DNA from: F22 sp963675625
Lineage (GTDB): Bacteria; Bacteroidota; Bacteroidia; Bacteroidales; Bacteroidaceae
Direction of reading: 5' to 3'
Length of the DNA stretch: 64,000 nt
Assembly: GCA_963675625.1 (NCBI GenBank)
Contig: OY776497.1
Location: forward strand, 1,984,001-2,048,000
The notes beneath the pieces were generated by a model. It saw only the letters and a list, made by a program, of their open reading frames with translations. It made no database searches and was not told where the DNA came from. A program made the position numbers and the translations under genes. Below, in pieces: positions 9,851 through 17,389 of the stretch (positions are counted from its first letter, which is position 1; each line of letters begins with the position of its first letter).

Positions 9851-9895
9851 ATGGGGATATGCTAAACTTCTTGTTTAGCGTGTCCTCATTTTTTT
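9851..9895 (+). terminator. Terminator of the glycogen operon
   Basis: The arms ATGGGGATATGCTAAAC and GTTTAGCGTGTCCTCAT pair with few mismatches and are followed by a T-run to 9895. Confidence 0.85.
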
Positions 9896-10035
9896 ATTAC
9901 TTAAATATTTCAAATAAAACAGCTACACATCTTCAATCTATATAATGAAAAACAGCTGAAATACAACTAAATATATGTGTGATCGTGAAATGCTAAAAAG
10001 TGAATCAATTATTAGGAGTTTTAAAAATAAATAAT

Positions 10036-10043
10036 TATCTTTG
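10036..10043 (+). promoter_or_regulatory. Candidate -7 box for the DUF4488 gene
   Basis: TATCTTTG matches TAnnTTTG. It overlaps the most upstream in-frame ATG-like start (10041), which argues that translation begins further down, at 10110 or 10116. Confidence 0.45.
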
Positions 10044-10109
10044 GGCGTATATAGTGGACTGCAATCATACGACCGCTCACTTAACCAAAAATGTATAACC
10101 CTCAAAAAA

Positions 10110-10616
10110 ATGCCTATGAAACGCTTATTAATGACTATTGCTGCCTTTATAGTGGTGGCAAGTACTATGTGGACAACTGCTCAAAATATTGGTTTCCCTA
10201 AAAATGATGCCAACCCGCTTGTCGGCATTTGGCAAATGTGTTTCTATGTCTCTGAAACGCCCAATAGTAAAGGTGAATTACGCTCTGGGCATAGTTTTAA
10301 GATTCTGACAAATGAAGGGCAGATGATTAATTTGGTCAACAGGCCACCACATGAGTCTATTATTTTAGGATTTGGGACTTGGGAAGTTGTTTCTGATAGT
10401 GCCTTTGTAGAACATATTACTAAAACATTGGACAATCCAGTTTTAAATAATAGTGATAATTTACTAGAGTACAGTTTGAGTGAAGATGGCAATTTATTGT
10501 CTCTTAAATTCTATATTGAGAAAGATGAGAAAGGGAATGTGATAGACTGCTGGTTTCATGAGACATGGAGACGTGTTGTGATGCCACAAGAATGTCCTCC
10601 TGACTTGATTAGATAA
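10110..10616 (+). CDS. DUF4488 family exported protein
   Basis: A ~168-residue protein with a signal peptide (MKRLLMTIAAFIVVASTMWTTAQ). The ATG at 10116 is equally possible, two codons after 10110. The conserved family pattern is visible: NPLVGIWQMCFYVSE, then a gly-rich GFGTWEV, DSAFVEHI and a C-terminal WFHETWRRV. DUF4488 proteins are Bacteroidota-restricted, predicted periplasmic lipocalin-like beta-barrel proteins with no demonstrated function. It appears monocistronic, with its own -7 box upstream and a hairpin downstream. Confidence 0.85.
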   Translation: MPMKRLLMTIAAFIVVASTMWTTAQNIGFPKNDANPLVGIWQMCFYVSETPNSKGELRSGHSFKILTNEGQMINLVNRPPHESIILGFGTWEVVSDSAFVEHITKTLDNPVLNNSDNLLEYSLSEDGNLLSLKFYIEKDEKGNVIDCWFHETWRRVVMPQECPPDLIR

Positions 10617-10637
10617 GAACCACGACTACATATATTA

Positions 10638-10697
10638 AGATGAGCTTTTGCGTGTAACACCCTGAATAATAGAGGTTTTACTGCAAAAGCTCTTCTT
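10638..10697 (+). terminator. Terminator after the DUF4488 gene
   Basis: GAGCTTTTGC pairs with GCAAAAGCTC across a long internal region that itself partly pairs (GTGTAAC with GTTTTAC). TTCTTTTT follows. Confidence 0.7.
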
Positions 10698-10742
10698 TTT
10701 GCGTTGAAAATACCTAAAAAGAAGAAAAAATAGGCTTAGGTT

Positions 10743-10773
10743 ATTGTTGTATCAGATATTATTGCTACTTTTG
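10743..10773 (+). promoter_or_regulatory. Promoter of the L13-S9 operon
   Basis: The -7 box TACTTTTG (10766-10773) has ATTG 23 bp upstream at 10743-10746, matching the Bacteroidota TTTG/TAnnTTTG spacing. Transcription would start near 10780. Confidence 0.6.
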
Positions 10774-10779
10774 CAGGCC

Positions 10780-10899
10780 GATTATTATCTCGTTCAATCG
10801 AGAAAAACAATTTTTTCATAGCATGTACCGACCCTTTGTCCGGGGGGAAGTGCTTGTGGTGAAGTTTTTAGTAGTAATAATTTTAAAAAGAATTTTAGA
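10780..10899 (+). promoter_or_regulatory. 5' leader of rplM, candidate ribosomal-protein leader
   Basis: About 120 nt lie between the predicted start site and the GTG of L13. The leader is unusually rich in G/C blocks for this genome (ACCGACCC and TCCGGGGGGAAGTG around 10829-10855), which suggests a folded RNA. I recall that an L13 leader has been proposed for Bacteroidia, but membership cannot be verified without a covariance model. Confidence 0.45.
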
Positions 10900-11361
10900 G
10901 TGGATACTTTAAGTTACAAGACCATTTCTGCAAACAAAGCTACCGTTAATAAAGAATGGGTAGTTGTAGACGCTGAAGGCCAGACACTAGGTCGCCTTGG
11001 TTCTAAGGTTGCAAAACTGTTGAGAGGTAAGTACAAACCAAACTTTACTCCTCATGTAGATTGCGGTGATAACGTGATTATCATTAACGCAAGCAAAATC
11101 GTGATCTCAGGTCAAAAAATGACTGATCGCGTATATCTATCTTACACTGGTTACCCAGGTGGACAACGCGAGCTAACTCCAGAACGCATCATCGCAAAGA
11201 AAGATGGTTGGGAGAAATTAGTGAACAAAGTAGTAAAGGGTATGTTGCCTAAGAATAAGCTTGGTCGTAAGCTTCTTGGCAATCTTTACGTATACGAAGG
11301 TGCTGAGCACGCGCAAGAAGCTCAGTCTCCAAAGAATATTGATATTAACCTACTAAAGTAA
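10900..11361 (+). CDS. rplM: 50S ribosomal protein L13
   Basis: A 153-residue L13 with a GTG start; the N-terminus MDTLSYKTISANKATVNKEW matches Bacteroidota L13. Core motifs LGRLGSKVAKLLRGK, NFTPHVDCGDNVIIINA and VKGMLPKNKLGRK are all present. S9 follows after 9 bp, the usual L13-S9 pair of the large and small ribosomal subunits. A structured leader precedes it, so autogenous control is possible. Confidence 0.97.
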   Translation: MDTLSYKTISANKATVNKEWVVVDAEGQTLGRLGSKVAKLLRGKYKPNFTPHVDCGDNVIIINASKIVISGQKMTDRVYLSYTGYPGGQRELTPERIIAKKDGWEKLVNKVVKGMLPKNKLGRKLLGNLYVYEGAEHAQEAQSPKNIDINLLK

Positions 11362-11370
11362 GAAGACTAC

Positions 11371-11757
11371 ATGGAAGTAATTAACGCATTGGGACGCCGT
11401 AAGCGTGCTGTAGCCCGTGTATACCTAACAGAAGGTACTGGTAAGATCACTATCAACAAGCGTGACCTCACTGAATATTTCCCATCATCAATTCTACAAT
11501 ATGTGGTGAAACAACCATTAAACTTGATTGATGTAGAGGAAAAGTATGATATTAAAGTAAACCTTTACGGAGGTGGCTTTACTGGACAAAGCCAAGCACT
11601 ACGTCTTGCAATTGCTCGCGCACTTGTAAAGATCAATGCTGAGGATAAGGCTGCTCTACGTGCAGCAGGATTTGTTACACGTGACCCAAGATCTGTTGAA
11701 CGTAAGAAACCAGGTCAACCAAAAGCACGTCGTCAATTCCAGTTTAGTAAACGTTAG
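11371..11757 (+). CDS. rpsI: 30S ribosomal protein S9
   Basis: A 128-residue full-length S9 beginning MEVINALGRRKRAVARVYL and ending in the conserved basic tail with terminal Lys-Arg (QFSKR). That tail reaches the P-site tRNA in the ribosome. It is 9 bp downstream of L13 and certainly co-transcribed. Confidence 0.97.
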   Translation: MEVINALGRRKRAVARVYLTEGTGKITINKRDLTEYFPSSILQYVVKQPLNLIDVEEKYDIKVNLYGGGFTGQSQALRLAIARALVKINAEDKAALRAAGFVTRDPRSVERKKPGQPKARRQFQFSKR

Positions 11758-11927
11758 TATCCGCTGTTTCATATATACTATACTATTGCTGTATAGTCAG
11801 AAACATCCCCAAACGTTTAGTATCTAAACTCCCAGGATTCAGGAGATACTTATGTATAGACTGACTACCCGAGGGTTGGTTGAGAAAACAAAAAAGAAAG
11901 TAAACGAACTTATTAAAGACAAGAATT
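11758..11927 (+). promoter_or_regulatory. Structured 170-nt leader between rpsI and rpsB
   Basis: A nested hairpin is clear: TGTTTC (11765-11770) pairs with GAAACA (11800-11805), and ACTATAC (11777-11783) with GTATAGT (11791-11797). No T-run follows, so it is not a terminator. A second possible stem lies around CTACCCGAGGGTTGG near 11863-11880. This could be an S2 autoregulatory leader or an RNA-processing site. Confidence 0.45.
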
Positions 11928-12722
11928 ATGTCAAGAATTGATTTTGATACTCTATTAGAGGCTGGTTGCCACTTCGGACACCTTAAGAGAAAGTGGAACC
12001 CTGCAATGGCCCCTTATATTTTCATGGAGCGTAATGGTATTCATATCATTGACCTTCACAAGACTGTCGCTAAGATTGACGAAGCTGCTGAAGCGCTTAA
12101 GGAAATCGCAAAAACTGGACGCGACATTCTATTTGTTGCTACTAAAAAACAAGCAAAGCAAGTATGCGCAGATGCTGCTGCTGGTGTTAATATGCCATAT
12201 GTAATCGAGCGTTGGCCAGGTGGTATGTTGACAAACTTCCCAACTATTCGTAAAGCTATCAAGAAGATGGCTACTATCGATAAGTTGACAAACGATGGTA
12301 CATACTCAAACCTTTCTAAGCGTGAAGTTCTTCAAATCTCACGTCAACGTGCTAAGCTAGAAAAGACTTTAGGTTCTATCTCTAAGATGAACCACCTTCC
12401 AGCTGCACTCTTCGTAGTAGACGTTTTGAAGGAACATATCGCAGTACGTGAGGCACAACGTCTTGGTATTAAGGTTTTTGCTATCGTGGATACAAATTCT
12501 AATCCTGATACAGTGGATTACGTAATCCCAGCTAATGATGATGCTACTAAGTCAGTAGAGGTTATCTTGGGTACTTGTTGCAAGGCTATCGCTGAAGGAC
12601 AAGCAGAACGTAAGGCTGAGCGTGCTGAGAAAGAAGCAGTAGAGACTAAGGGTCCTCGCAAAACTCGTCGTGCTCGCGTAGAGGGCGAAGAAGATGCTGC
12701 TCCAGAAGCAACTGAAGCTTAA
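11928..12722 (+). CDS. rpsB: 30S ribosomal protein S2
   Basis: A 264-residue S2 with the hallmark N-terminus (LLEAGCHFGHLKRKWNPAM), FVATKKQAK, RWPGGMLTNF and the IVDTNSNPDTVDYVIPANDDA motif. The C-terminal ~35 residues are a charged Glu/Arg-rich tail, longer than in E. coli, as is common in this phylum. The EF-Ts gene follows, the near-universal rpsB-tsf order. Confidence 0.97.
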   Translation: MSRIDFDTLLEAGCHFGHLKRKWNPAMAPYIFMERNGIHIIDLHKTVAKIDEAAEALKEIAKTGRDILFVATKKQAKQVCADAAAGVNMPYVIERWPGGMLTNFPTIRKAIKKMATIDKLTNDGTYSNLSKREVLQISRQRAKLEKTLGSISKMNHLPAALFVVDVLKEHIAVREAQRLGIKVFAIVDTNSNPDTVDYVIPANDDATKSVEVILGTCCKAIAEGQAERKAERAEKEAVETKGPRKTRRARVEGEEDAAPEATEA

Positions 12723-12739
12723 TTATTAGAACTCTATAC

Positions 12740-12771
12740 AGGTGTGTATCTCCGCTGTGGGATACACACCT
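12740..12771 (+). promoter_or_regulatory. Perfect inverted repeat between rpsB and tsf
   Basis: The 11-bp arms AGGTGTGTATC and GATACACACCT flank a 10-nt loop with no T-run after it. It probably modulates read-through or stabilises or processes the rpsB message rather than terminating fully. Confidence 0.6.
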
Positions 12772-12812
12772 ATAAATAAGTCTTTTATTAATCACTAAAT
12801 AAGAAAAGAATT

Positions 12813-13640
12813 ATGGCTGTATCAATGGCAGATATCAAGCACCTTCGTGAATCGATGGGAGCTGGTATGATGGATTGTAAAAAAGCGTTGGAAGAAGCTA
12901 ATGGCGATTTCGACGAAGCAGTAAAAATCCTACGTAAGAAGGGTCAAGCTGCTGCTGCAAAGCGTGAAGATCGTGAAACTTCTGAAGGTTGTGTACTAGC
13001 TAAGACTGTAGACGGATATGCTGCAGTACTTGCTCTAAAGTGTGAAACAGACTTCGTTGCTAACAACGCGAATCACATAAAAATGACTCAAGATATCCTT
13101 GATCTAGTAGTAGAAAATAAATGTAAGTCTCTAGAAGAAGTACTTGCATTGCCTATGGAAGGTTCTACTGTAGCAGACAAGGTTGCTGAATACACAGGTG
13201 TTTGTGGTGAGAAGACTGAAGTTGAAGGTTTCGGTTGTGTAGAAGGTGAAACTGTAGGTTGCTACACTCACTTCAATCGTCGCCTAGCTACAGTGGTTGC
13301 TTTCAACCAACCAGGTGTAGACCAGGAAGTTGTTGACAATATTTGTATGCAAGTTGCTTCTATGAACGCTATTGCTGTTTCTCCAGAAGAAGTACCAGCA
13401 GAGGTTCTTGAAAGAGAAAAAGAAATTGCAGCAGACAAAGCACGTCAAGAAGGTAAACCAGAGAACTTGATCGAAAAGATCGCTATGGGTCGTATCAATA
13501 AGTTCTATAAGGATGTATGTTTGATGAACCAAGAACTTGCTATGGACGAAAACAAGCAAGTGGTTTCTAAGTACCTAGATAGCGCTTCTAAGGGCTTGAA
13601 AGTAACATCTTTCCACCGCTTTACTCTAAACGCTGAGTAA
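12813..13640 (+). CDS. tsf: Elongation factor Ts
   Basis: A 275-residue nucleotide exchange factor for EF-Tu. The N-terminal UBA-like module (ADIKHLRESMGAGMMDCKKALEEANGDFDEAVKILRKKG) and the KCETDFVA core motif, which contacts the EF-Tu GTPase domain, are intact. It sits 90 bp after S2 across an inverted repeat and ends in a strong terminator. Confidence 0.97.
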   Translation: MAVSMADIKHLRESMGAGMMDCKKALEEANGDFDEAVKILRKKGQAAAAKREDRETSEGCVLAKTVDGYAAVLALKCETDFVANNANHIKMTQDILDLVVENKCKSLEEVLALPMEGSTVADKVAEYTGVCGEKTEVEGFGCVEGETVGCYTHFNRRLATVVAFNQPGVDQEVVDNICMQVASMNAIAVSPEEVPAEVLEREKEIAADKARQEGKPENLIEKIAMGRINKFYKDVCLMNQELAMDENKQVVSKYLDSASKGLKVTSFHRFTLNAE

Positions 13641-13678
13641 TAAGTTCTCTCGATAGAGAGCTACCCCAATATAAAAGT

Positions 13679-13716
13679 GGCCTCGCATCCCCAGGGTGGG
13701 AGTGCGGGGCTCTTTT
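13679..13716 (+). terminator. Terminator after tsf
   Basis: GGCCTCGCATCCC pairs with GGGAGTGCGGGGC (one bulge) and is followed by TCTTTT. Confidence 0.8.
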
Positions 13717-13762
13717 ACACCATGATACAATCCAACTTTTCTAAAAAAATAATATAACGAAG

Positions 13763-15124
13763 ATGAATACTTCAATTGATATCAATGAAGGACAGGTTAG
13801 TGGTGTAATCACTATCTCTGTTGATAAAGAAGATTATGCAGCTGATTTGCAAAAGCAATTGAAAACTGCACGTCAACAAGTGTCTATGCCAGGTTTCCGT
13901 AAGGGTAAGGTGCCAATGGGTTTAGTCAATAAGATGTACCGTGGTCGTGCATTGAGCGACATCTTGAACAAGTTGATGGACGAAAAATTGAATGAAGTGC
14001 TAGGTGAATCAGGCAAGCAAGTGTTAGGTCAGCCATTGATGAGCGAAAGCATGGAACCACTTGATTTGGATAAGGGCGAAAGTTTCACAATGAAGTTTGA
14101 TGTGATGTTTGCTCCAGAATTTGAAGTGTCTGTAGACAAGCGCAATACAATTGACTACTATACCATTGAAGTTTCAGACGAAATGGTTGAAGCACAAATC
14201 GCTGGTTACACACAACGTAATGGTGAATACAAGAAGGTTGACTCTTACGAAGAGCGTGACATGCTTAAAGGTACAGTTGCTCAACTAGATGCAGAAGGCA
14301 ATATACTTGAAGGTGGTATTCAAGTAGAAGATGCAGTATTGATGCCTGCATATATGAAGAATGATGATCAAAAAGCATTGTTTGAAGGTTCTAAAGTAAA
14401 CGATGTAATCACATTCAATCCAACAACAGCATATGATGGTGCTGAAGCAGAGGTTGCTACTTTATTGAAGGTTGATCGTAAAGATGCTCATATATACGAT
14501 GGCGATTTCAGTTTCCAAGTGAATGAAATTACTCGTTTTGTACCAGGTGAATTGACACAAGAAATCTTTGATCAAGTATTTGGTGAAGGAGAAGTGTCTA
14601 CAGAAGAAGAATTCCGTGCTCGTGTTAAGCAACAAGTTGCTGAAGGTCTTGTAACTCAACAAGATTACAGATTCTTGATGGATGCACGTACCTTGTTAGA
14701 AAAACGTGCTGGAGATATGTCTTTTGATATGGATCTAGTGAAGCGTGTTATCGAAGCTAACGATAAGGACAATACAATCAAGGATATGGACGAAGCTGTT
14801 GAAGAAAATATCAATAGCTTGAAGTGGGAACTTATCAAGAATAAGCTTGCTGAATTGTTTGAATTAAAGCTTGAACAAGATGACATTGAAGCTGCTGCAG
14901 TTGAAAGCGTACGCATGCAACTTGCACAATATGGTATGCCTAACGCACCAGAAGAATTAGCTAAGCAATACGCTCAGCAAATGATGCAAGACGAAAAGCA
15001 ACGTACAATGATTGTTAATTCTGCTTTTGATAAGAAGTTGGCAACAGCTCTTAAGGATAAAGTGAAATTAAACGAAAAGACTGTTTCTGTAGAAGAGTTT
15101 AATAAGCTTTTCGAAAACGCTTAG
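13763..15124 (+). CDS. tig: Trigger factor (ribosome-associated chaperone/PPIase)
   Basis: A 453-residue protein with the trigger-factor ribosome-binding domain: the signature GFRKGKVP appears here as MPGFRKGKVPMGLVNKMYG-like sequence around residues 45-60. The central FKBP-type domain (about 150-240) is very divergent, as is typical of Bacteroidota trigger factors. The C-terminal helical arm is long and acidic/Gln-rich. It is followed by ClpP and ClpX, a conserved tig-clpP-clpX order linking folding of nascent chains with proteolysis. Confidence 0.93.
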   Translation: MNTSIDINEGQVSGVITISVDKEDYAADLQKQLKTARQQVSMPGFRKGKVPMGLVNKMYRGRALSDILNKLMDEKLNEVLGESGKQVLGQPLMSESMEPLDLDKGESFTMKFDVMFAPEFEVSVDKRNTIDYYTIEVSDEMVEAQIAGYTQRNGEYKKVDSYEERDMLKGTVAQLDAEGNILEGGIQVEDAVLMPAYMKNDDQKALFEGSKVNDVITFNPTTAYDGAEAEVATLLKVDRKDAHIYDGDFSFQVNEITRFVPGELTQEIFDQVFGEGEVSTEEEFRARVKQQVAEGLVTQQDYRFLMDARTLLEKRAGDMSFDMDLVKRVIEANDKDNTIKDMDEAVEENINSLKWELIKNKLAELFELKLEQDDIEAAAVESVRMQLAQYGMPNAPEELAKQYAQQMMQDEKQRTMIVNSAFDKKLATALKDKVKLNEKTVSVEEFNKLFENA

Positions 15125-15169
15125 TCTCCTGATACATATGGTGTTAAGGCACTATACATAATACTGATG

Positions 15170-15210
15170 AAAGTCAGCCTATAGAATTATCTTAGGCTGA
15201 CTTTCTCTTT
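15170..15210 (+). terminator. Terminator after tig
   Basis: AAAGTCAGCCTA pairs with TAGGCTGACTTT, followed by CTCTTT. Confidence 0.8.
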
Positions 15211-15288
15211 AATTAGTTGTCTCAGCATGGCTTGATGGGTTAATTATTAATAAGTGGTTTTTTTTATGGTGATGTGGCATATAACTTG

Positions 15289-15296
15289 TATATTTG
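15289..15296 (+). promoter_or_regulatory. -7 box for clpPX
   Basis: TATATTTG matches TAnnTTTG, 65 bp before the ClpP start; the -33 region is weak. Confidence 0.5.
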
Positions 15297-15360
15297 CGTA
15301 CATTGAATCTCCCTTGATTGAAGAGATACACATATAAAAAATAAGATAATAATTTAGATT

Positions 15361-16035
15361 ATGAATGATTTTAGAAAATATGCCACTCAACATTTGGGTA
15401 TAAATAGCCAAGTGTTTGATGATGTGATAAAGGCACAAGCTGGATATTTAAATCCTTATATCCTAGAAGAACGTCAACTAAACGTTACGCAACTTGATGT
15501 GTTCTCACGTTTGATGATGGACCGAATTATCTTCTTAGGTACAGAAATCAATGACTATACAGCCAATACATTACAAGCTCAGTTGTTGTATTTGGATTCT
15601 GTAGATCCAGGTAAAGATATTTCTATCTATATTAATTCACCTGGTGGATCCGTATACGCTGGTTTGGGTATCTATGATACGATGCAATTTATCAATAGCG
15701 ATGTAGCTACTATTTGTACAGGTATGGCAGCATCTATGGCAGCAGTATTGCTTGTTGCTGGTGCAGAAGGTAAACGTGCTGCTTTGAAACATTCACGTGT
15801 CATGATTCACCAACCACTAGGTGGTGCACAAGGGCAGGCATCAGATATAGAGATTACTGCTCGTGAAATTCAAAAGATGAAAAAAGAACTATACACTATC
15901 ATTGCAGACCATTCACATACAGAGTACGACAAAGTATGGGCTGACTCTGATCGTGATTACTGGATGACTTCTCAAGAAGCACTTGATTACGGTATGATTG
16001 ACCGTGTGATGCTTCGTAACCAAGAAAATAAATAA
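15361..16035 (+). CDS. clpP: ATP-dependent Clp protease proteolytic subunit
   Basis: A 224-residue serine protease subunit that forms the tetradecameric ClpP barrel. The catalytic triad is present at Ser125 (GMAASMAA), His150 (MIHQP) and Asp199, each offset by 28 from the E. coli numbering. An N-terminal extension of ~28 residues relative to E. coli may include the processed propeptide. The stop codon overlaps the ClpX start by one base (TAATG), indicating translational coupling. Confidence 0.97.
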   Translation: MNDFRKYATQHLGINSQVFDDVIKAQAGYLNPYILEERQLNVTQLDVFSRLMMDRIIFLGTEINDYTANTLQAQLLYLDSVDPGKDISIYINSPGGSVYAGLGIYDTMQFINSDVATICTGMAASMAAVLLVAGAEGKRAALKHSRVMIHQPLGGAQGQASDIEITAREIQKMKKELYTIIADHSHTEYDKVWADSDRDYWMTSQEALDYGMIDRVMLRNQENK

Positions 16036-17261
16036 TGGCGAATAATAATCATGTAGACCGTTGTAGTTTTTGTGGACGTACAGAAAATGAAGTGCGTTTG
16101 ATGATTACTGGTATCAACGGATATATCTGTGATGAGTGTGCACTTCGTGCTACAGAAATAGTAAAAGATTCTGAACAGAATACCGATTTGGGCTTTAAAC
16201 TTGAGGATTTACCTAAGCCTAAAGACATTAAAGCACACATGGACCAATATGTGATTGGCCAAGACGTAGCCAAACGTCAAATGGCTGTTGCTGTGTATAA
16301 TCACTACAAGCGTCTGTTGCAACCAAATAGTCATGATGAAGTAGAGATTGAAAAGTCAAACATCATTATGGTTGGTAGAACTGGTACAGGTAAGACTTTG
16401 ATGGCTCGTACTATTGCTAAACTGCTCGAAGTACCTTTTACTATCGTGGATGCCACAGTTTTGACACAAGCAGGGTATGTCGGTGAAGATATTGAAAGTT
16501 TGCTATCCCGATTGCTACAAGCTTGTGACTATGATGCCAAGAAAGCGCAAACAGGTATCGTATTTATTGATGAGATTGATAAGATTGCTCGTAAGAATGA
16601 TAATCCATCCATTACACGTGATGTGAGTGGAGAGGGTGTACAGCAGGGACTGTTGAAATTGCTGGAAGGTTCTATTGTAAATGTTCCACCACAAGGAGGA
16701 CGCAAGCACCCAGAACAGCGTATGATTCCTATTGACACCAAAGACATCTTGTTTATTTGTGGCGGAGCTTTCGATGGTATTGAAAAGCGAATAGCCCATC
16801 GAATGAATACCCATGTTGTAGGATTTGAAGCTGCAAAGAACAATCAGCAGTTGGATATGGATAATTTGTTACAATATGTGACACCTCAAGATTTCAAGAG
16901 TTTTGGCTTGATTCCTGAAATAATTGGTCGTCTACCTGTGATCACGCATTTAAATCCATTGACACGTGACGCTTTGCGTGCCATATTAACTGAACCTAAA
17001 AATGCCATTGTGAAGCAATATGTGAAATTGATGGATATGGATAAGATTCAGTTTACAGTAGATGATGAAGCTCTAGACTTTATTGTTGATGTGGCGGAAG
17101 AATTTAAACTTGGTGCGCGTGGATTGCGAGGTATCGTAGAAACTATTATGACAGATGTCATGTTTGATGCACCATCCAATGCGCTAAATACATATACGTT
17201 GACTAAGAAATATTGTCAAGAACGTATGAGTAATACGTATATGCACCAATTAAGAGATTAA
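16035..17261 (+). CDS. clpX: ATP-dependent Clp protease ATP-binding subunit ClpX
   Basis: A 408-residue AAA+ unfoldase that feeds ClpP. The N-terminal zinc-binding domain is C10-x2-C13...C32-x2-C35. The P-loop reads GRTGTGKT (residues 114-121), with Arg115 where most ClpX proteins have Pro. Walker B FIDEIDKIA, the pore/IGF-like region and sensor 2 (GARGLRGIVE) are intact. It ends in a strong terminator before recQ. Confidence 0.97.
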   Translation: MANNNHVDRCSFCGRTENEVRLMITGINGYICDECALRATEIVKDSEQNTDLGFKLEDLPKPKDIKAHMDQYVIGQDVAKRQMAVAVYNHYKRLLQPNSHDEVEIEKSNIIMVGRTGTGKTLMARTIAKLLEVPFTIVDATVLTQAGYVGEDIESLLSRLLQACDYDAKKAQTGIVFIDEIDKIARKNDNPSITRDVSGEGVQQGLLKLLEGSIVNVPPQGGRKHPEQRMIPIDTKDILFICGGAFDGIEKRIAHRMNTHVVGFEAAKNNQQLDMDNLLQYVTPQDFKSFGLIPEIIGRLPVITHLNPLTRDALRAILTEPKNAIVKQYVKLMDMDKIQFTVDDEALDFIVDVAEEFKLGARGLRGIVETIMTDVMFDAPSNALNTYTLTKKYCQERMSNTYMHQLRD

Positions 17262-17274
17262 TTGATAGATTAAG

Positions 17275-17319
17275 AAAAAAAAGTGACCTAATAATTAAAT
17301 ATTAGGTCACTTTTTTTTT
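17275..17319 (+). terminator. Terminator after clpX
   Basis: AGTGACCTAATA and TATTAGGTCACT form a perfect 12-bp stem. A-rich sequence precedes it and nine T follow. Confidence 0.9.
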
Positions 17320-17327
17320 CTTAAAGC

Positions 17328-17358
17328 TTTGGATTTTTTGTTTTTGTTCCTAACTTTG
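17328..17358 (+). promoter_or_regulatory. Promoter of recQ
   Basis: The -33 box TTTG (17328-17331) and -7 box TAACTTTG (17351-17358) are 23 bp apart, close to the Bacteroidota consensus. Confidence 0.65.
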
Positions 17359-17389
17359 TTTGCGAACAACGTATTAAATTTATTTCGAG

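Larger units (their letters stand above)
9794..10109. other. 316-bp non-coding spacer
   Basis: Contains the glycogen-operon terminator (9851-9895) and the -7 box for the DUF4488 gene (10036-10043). Nothing else recognised. Confidence 0.6.
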
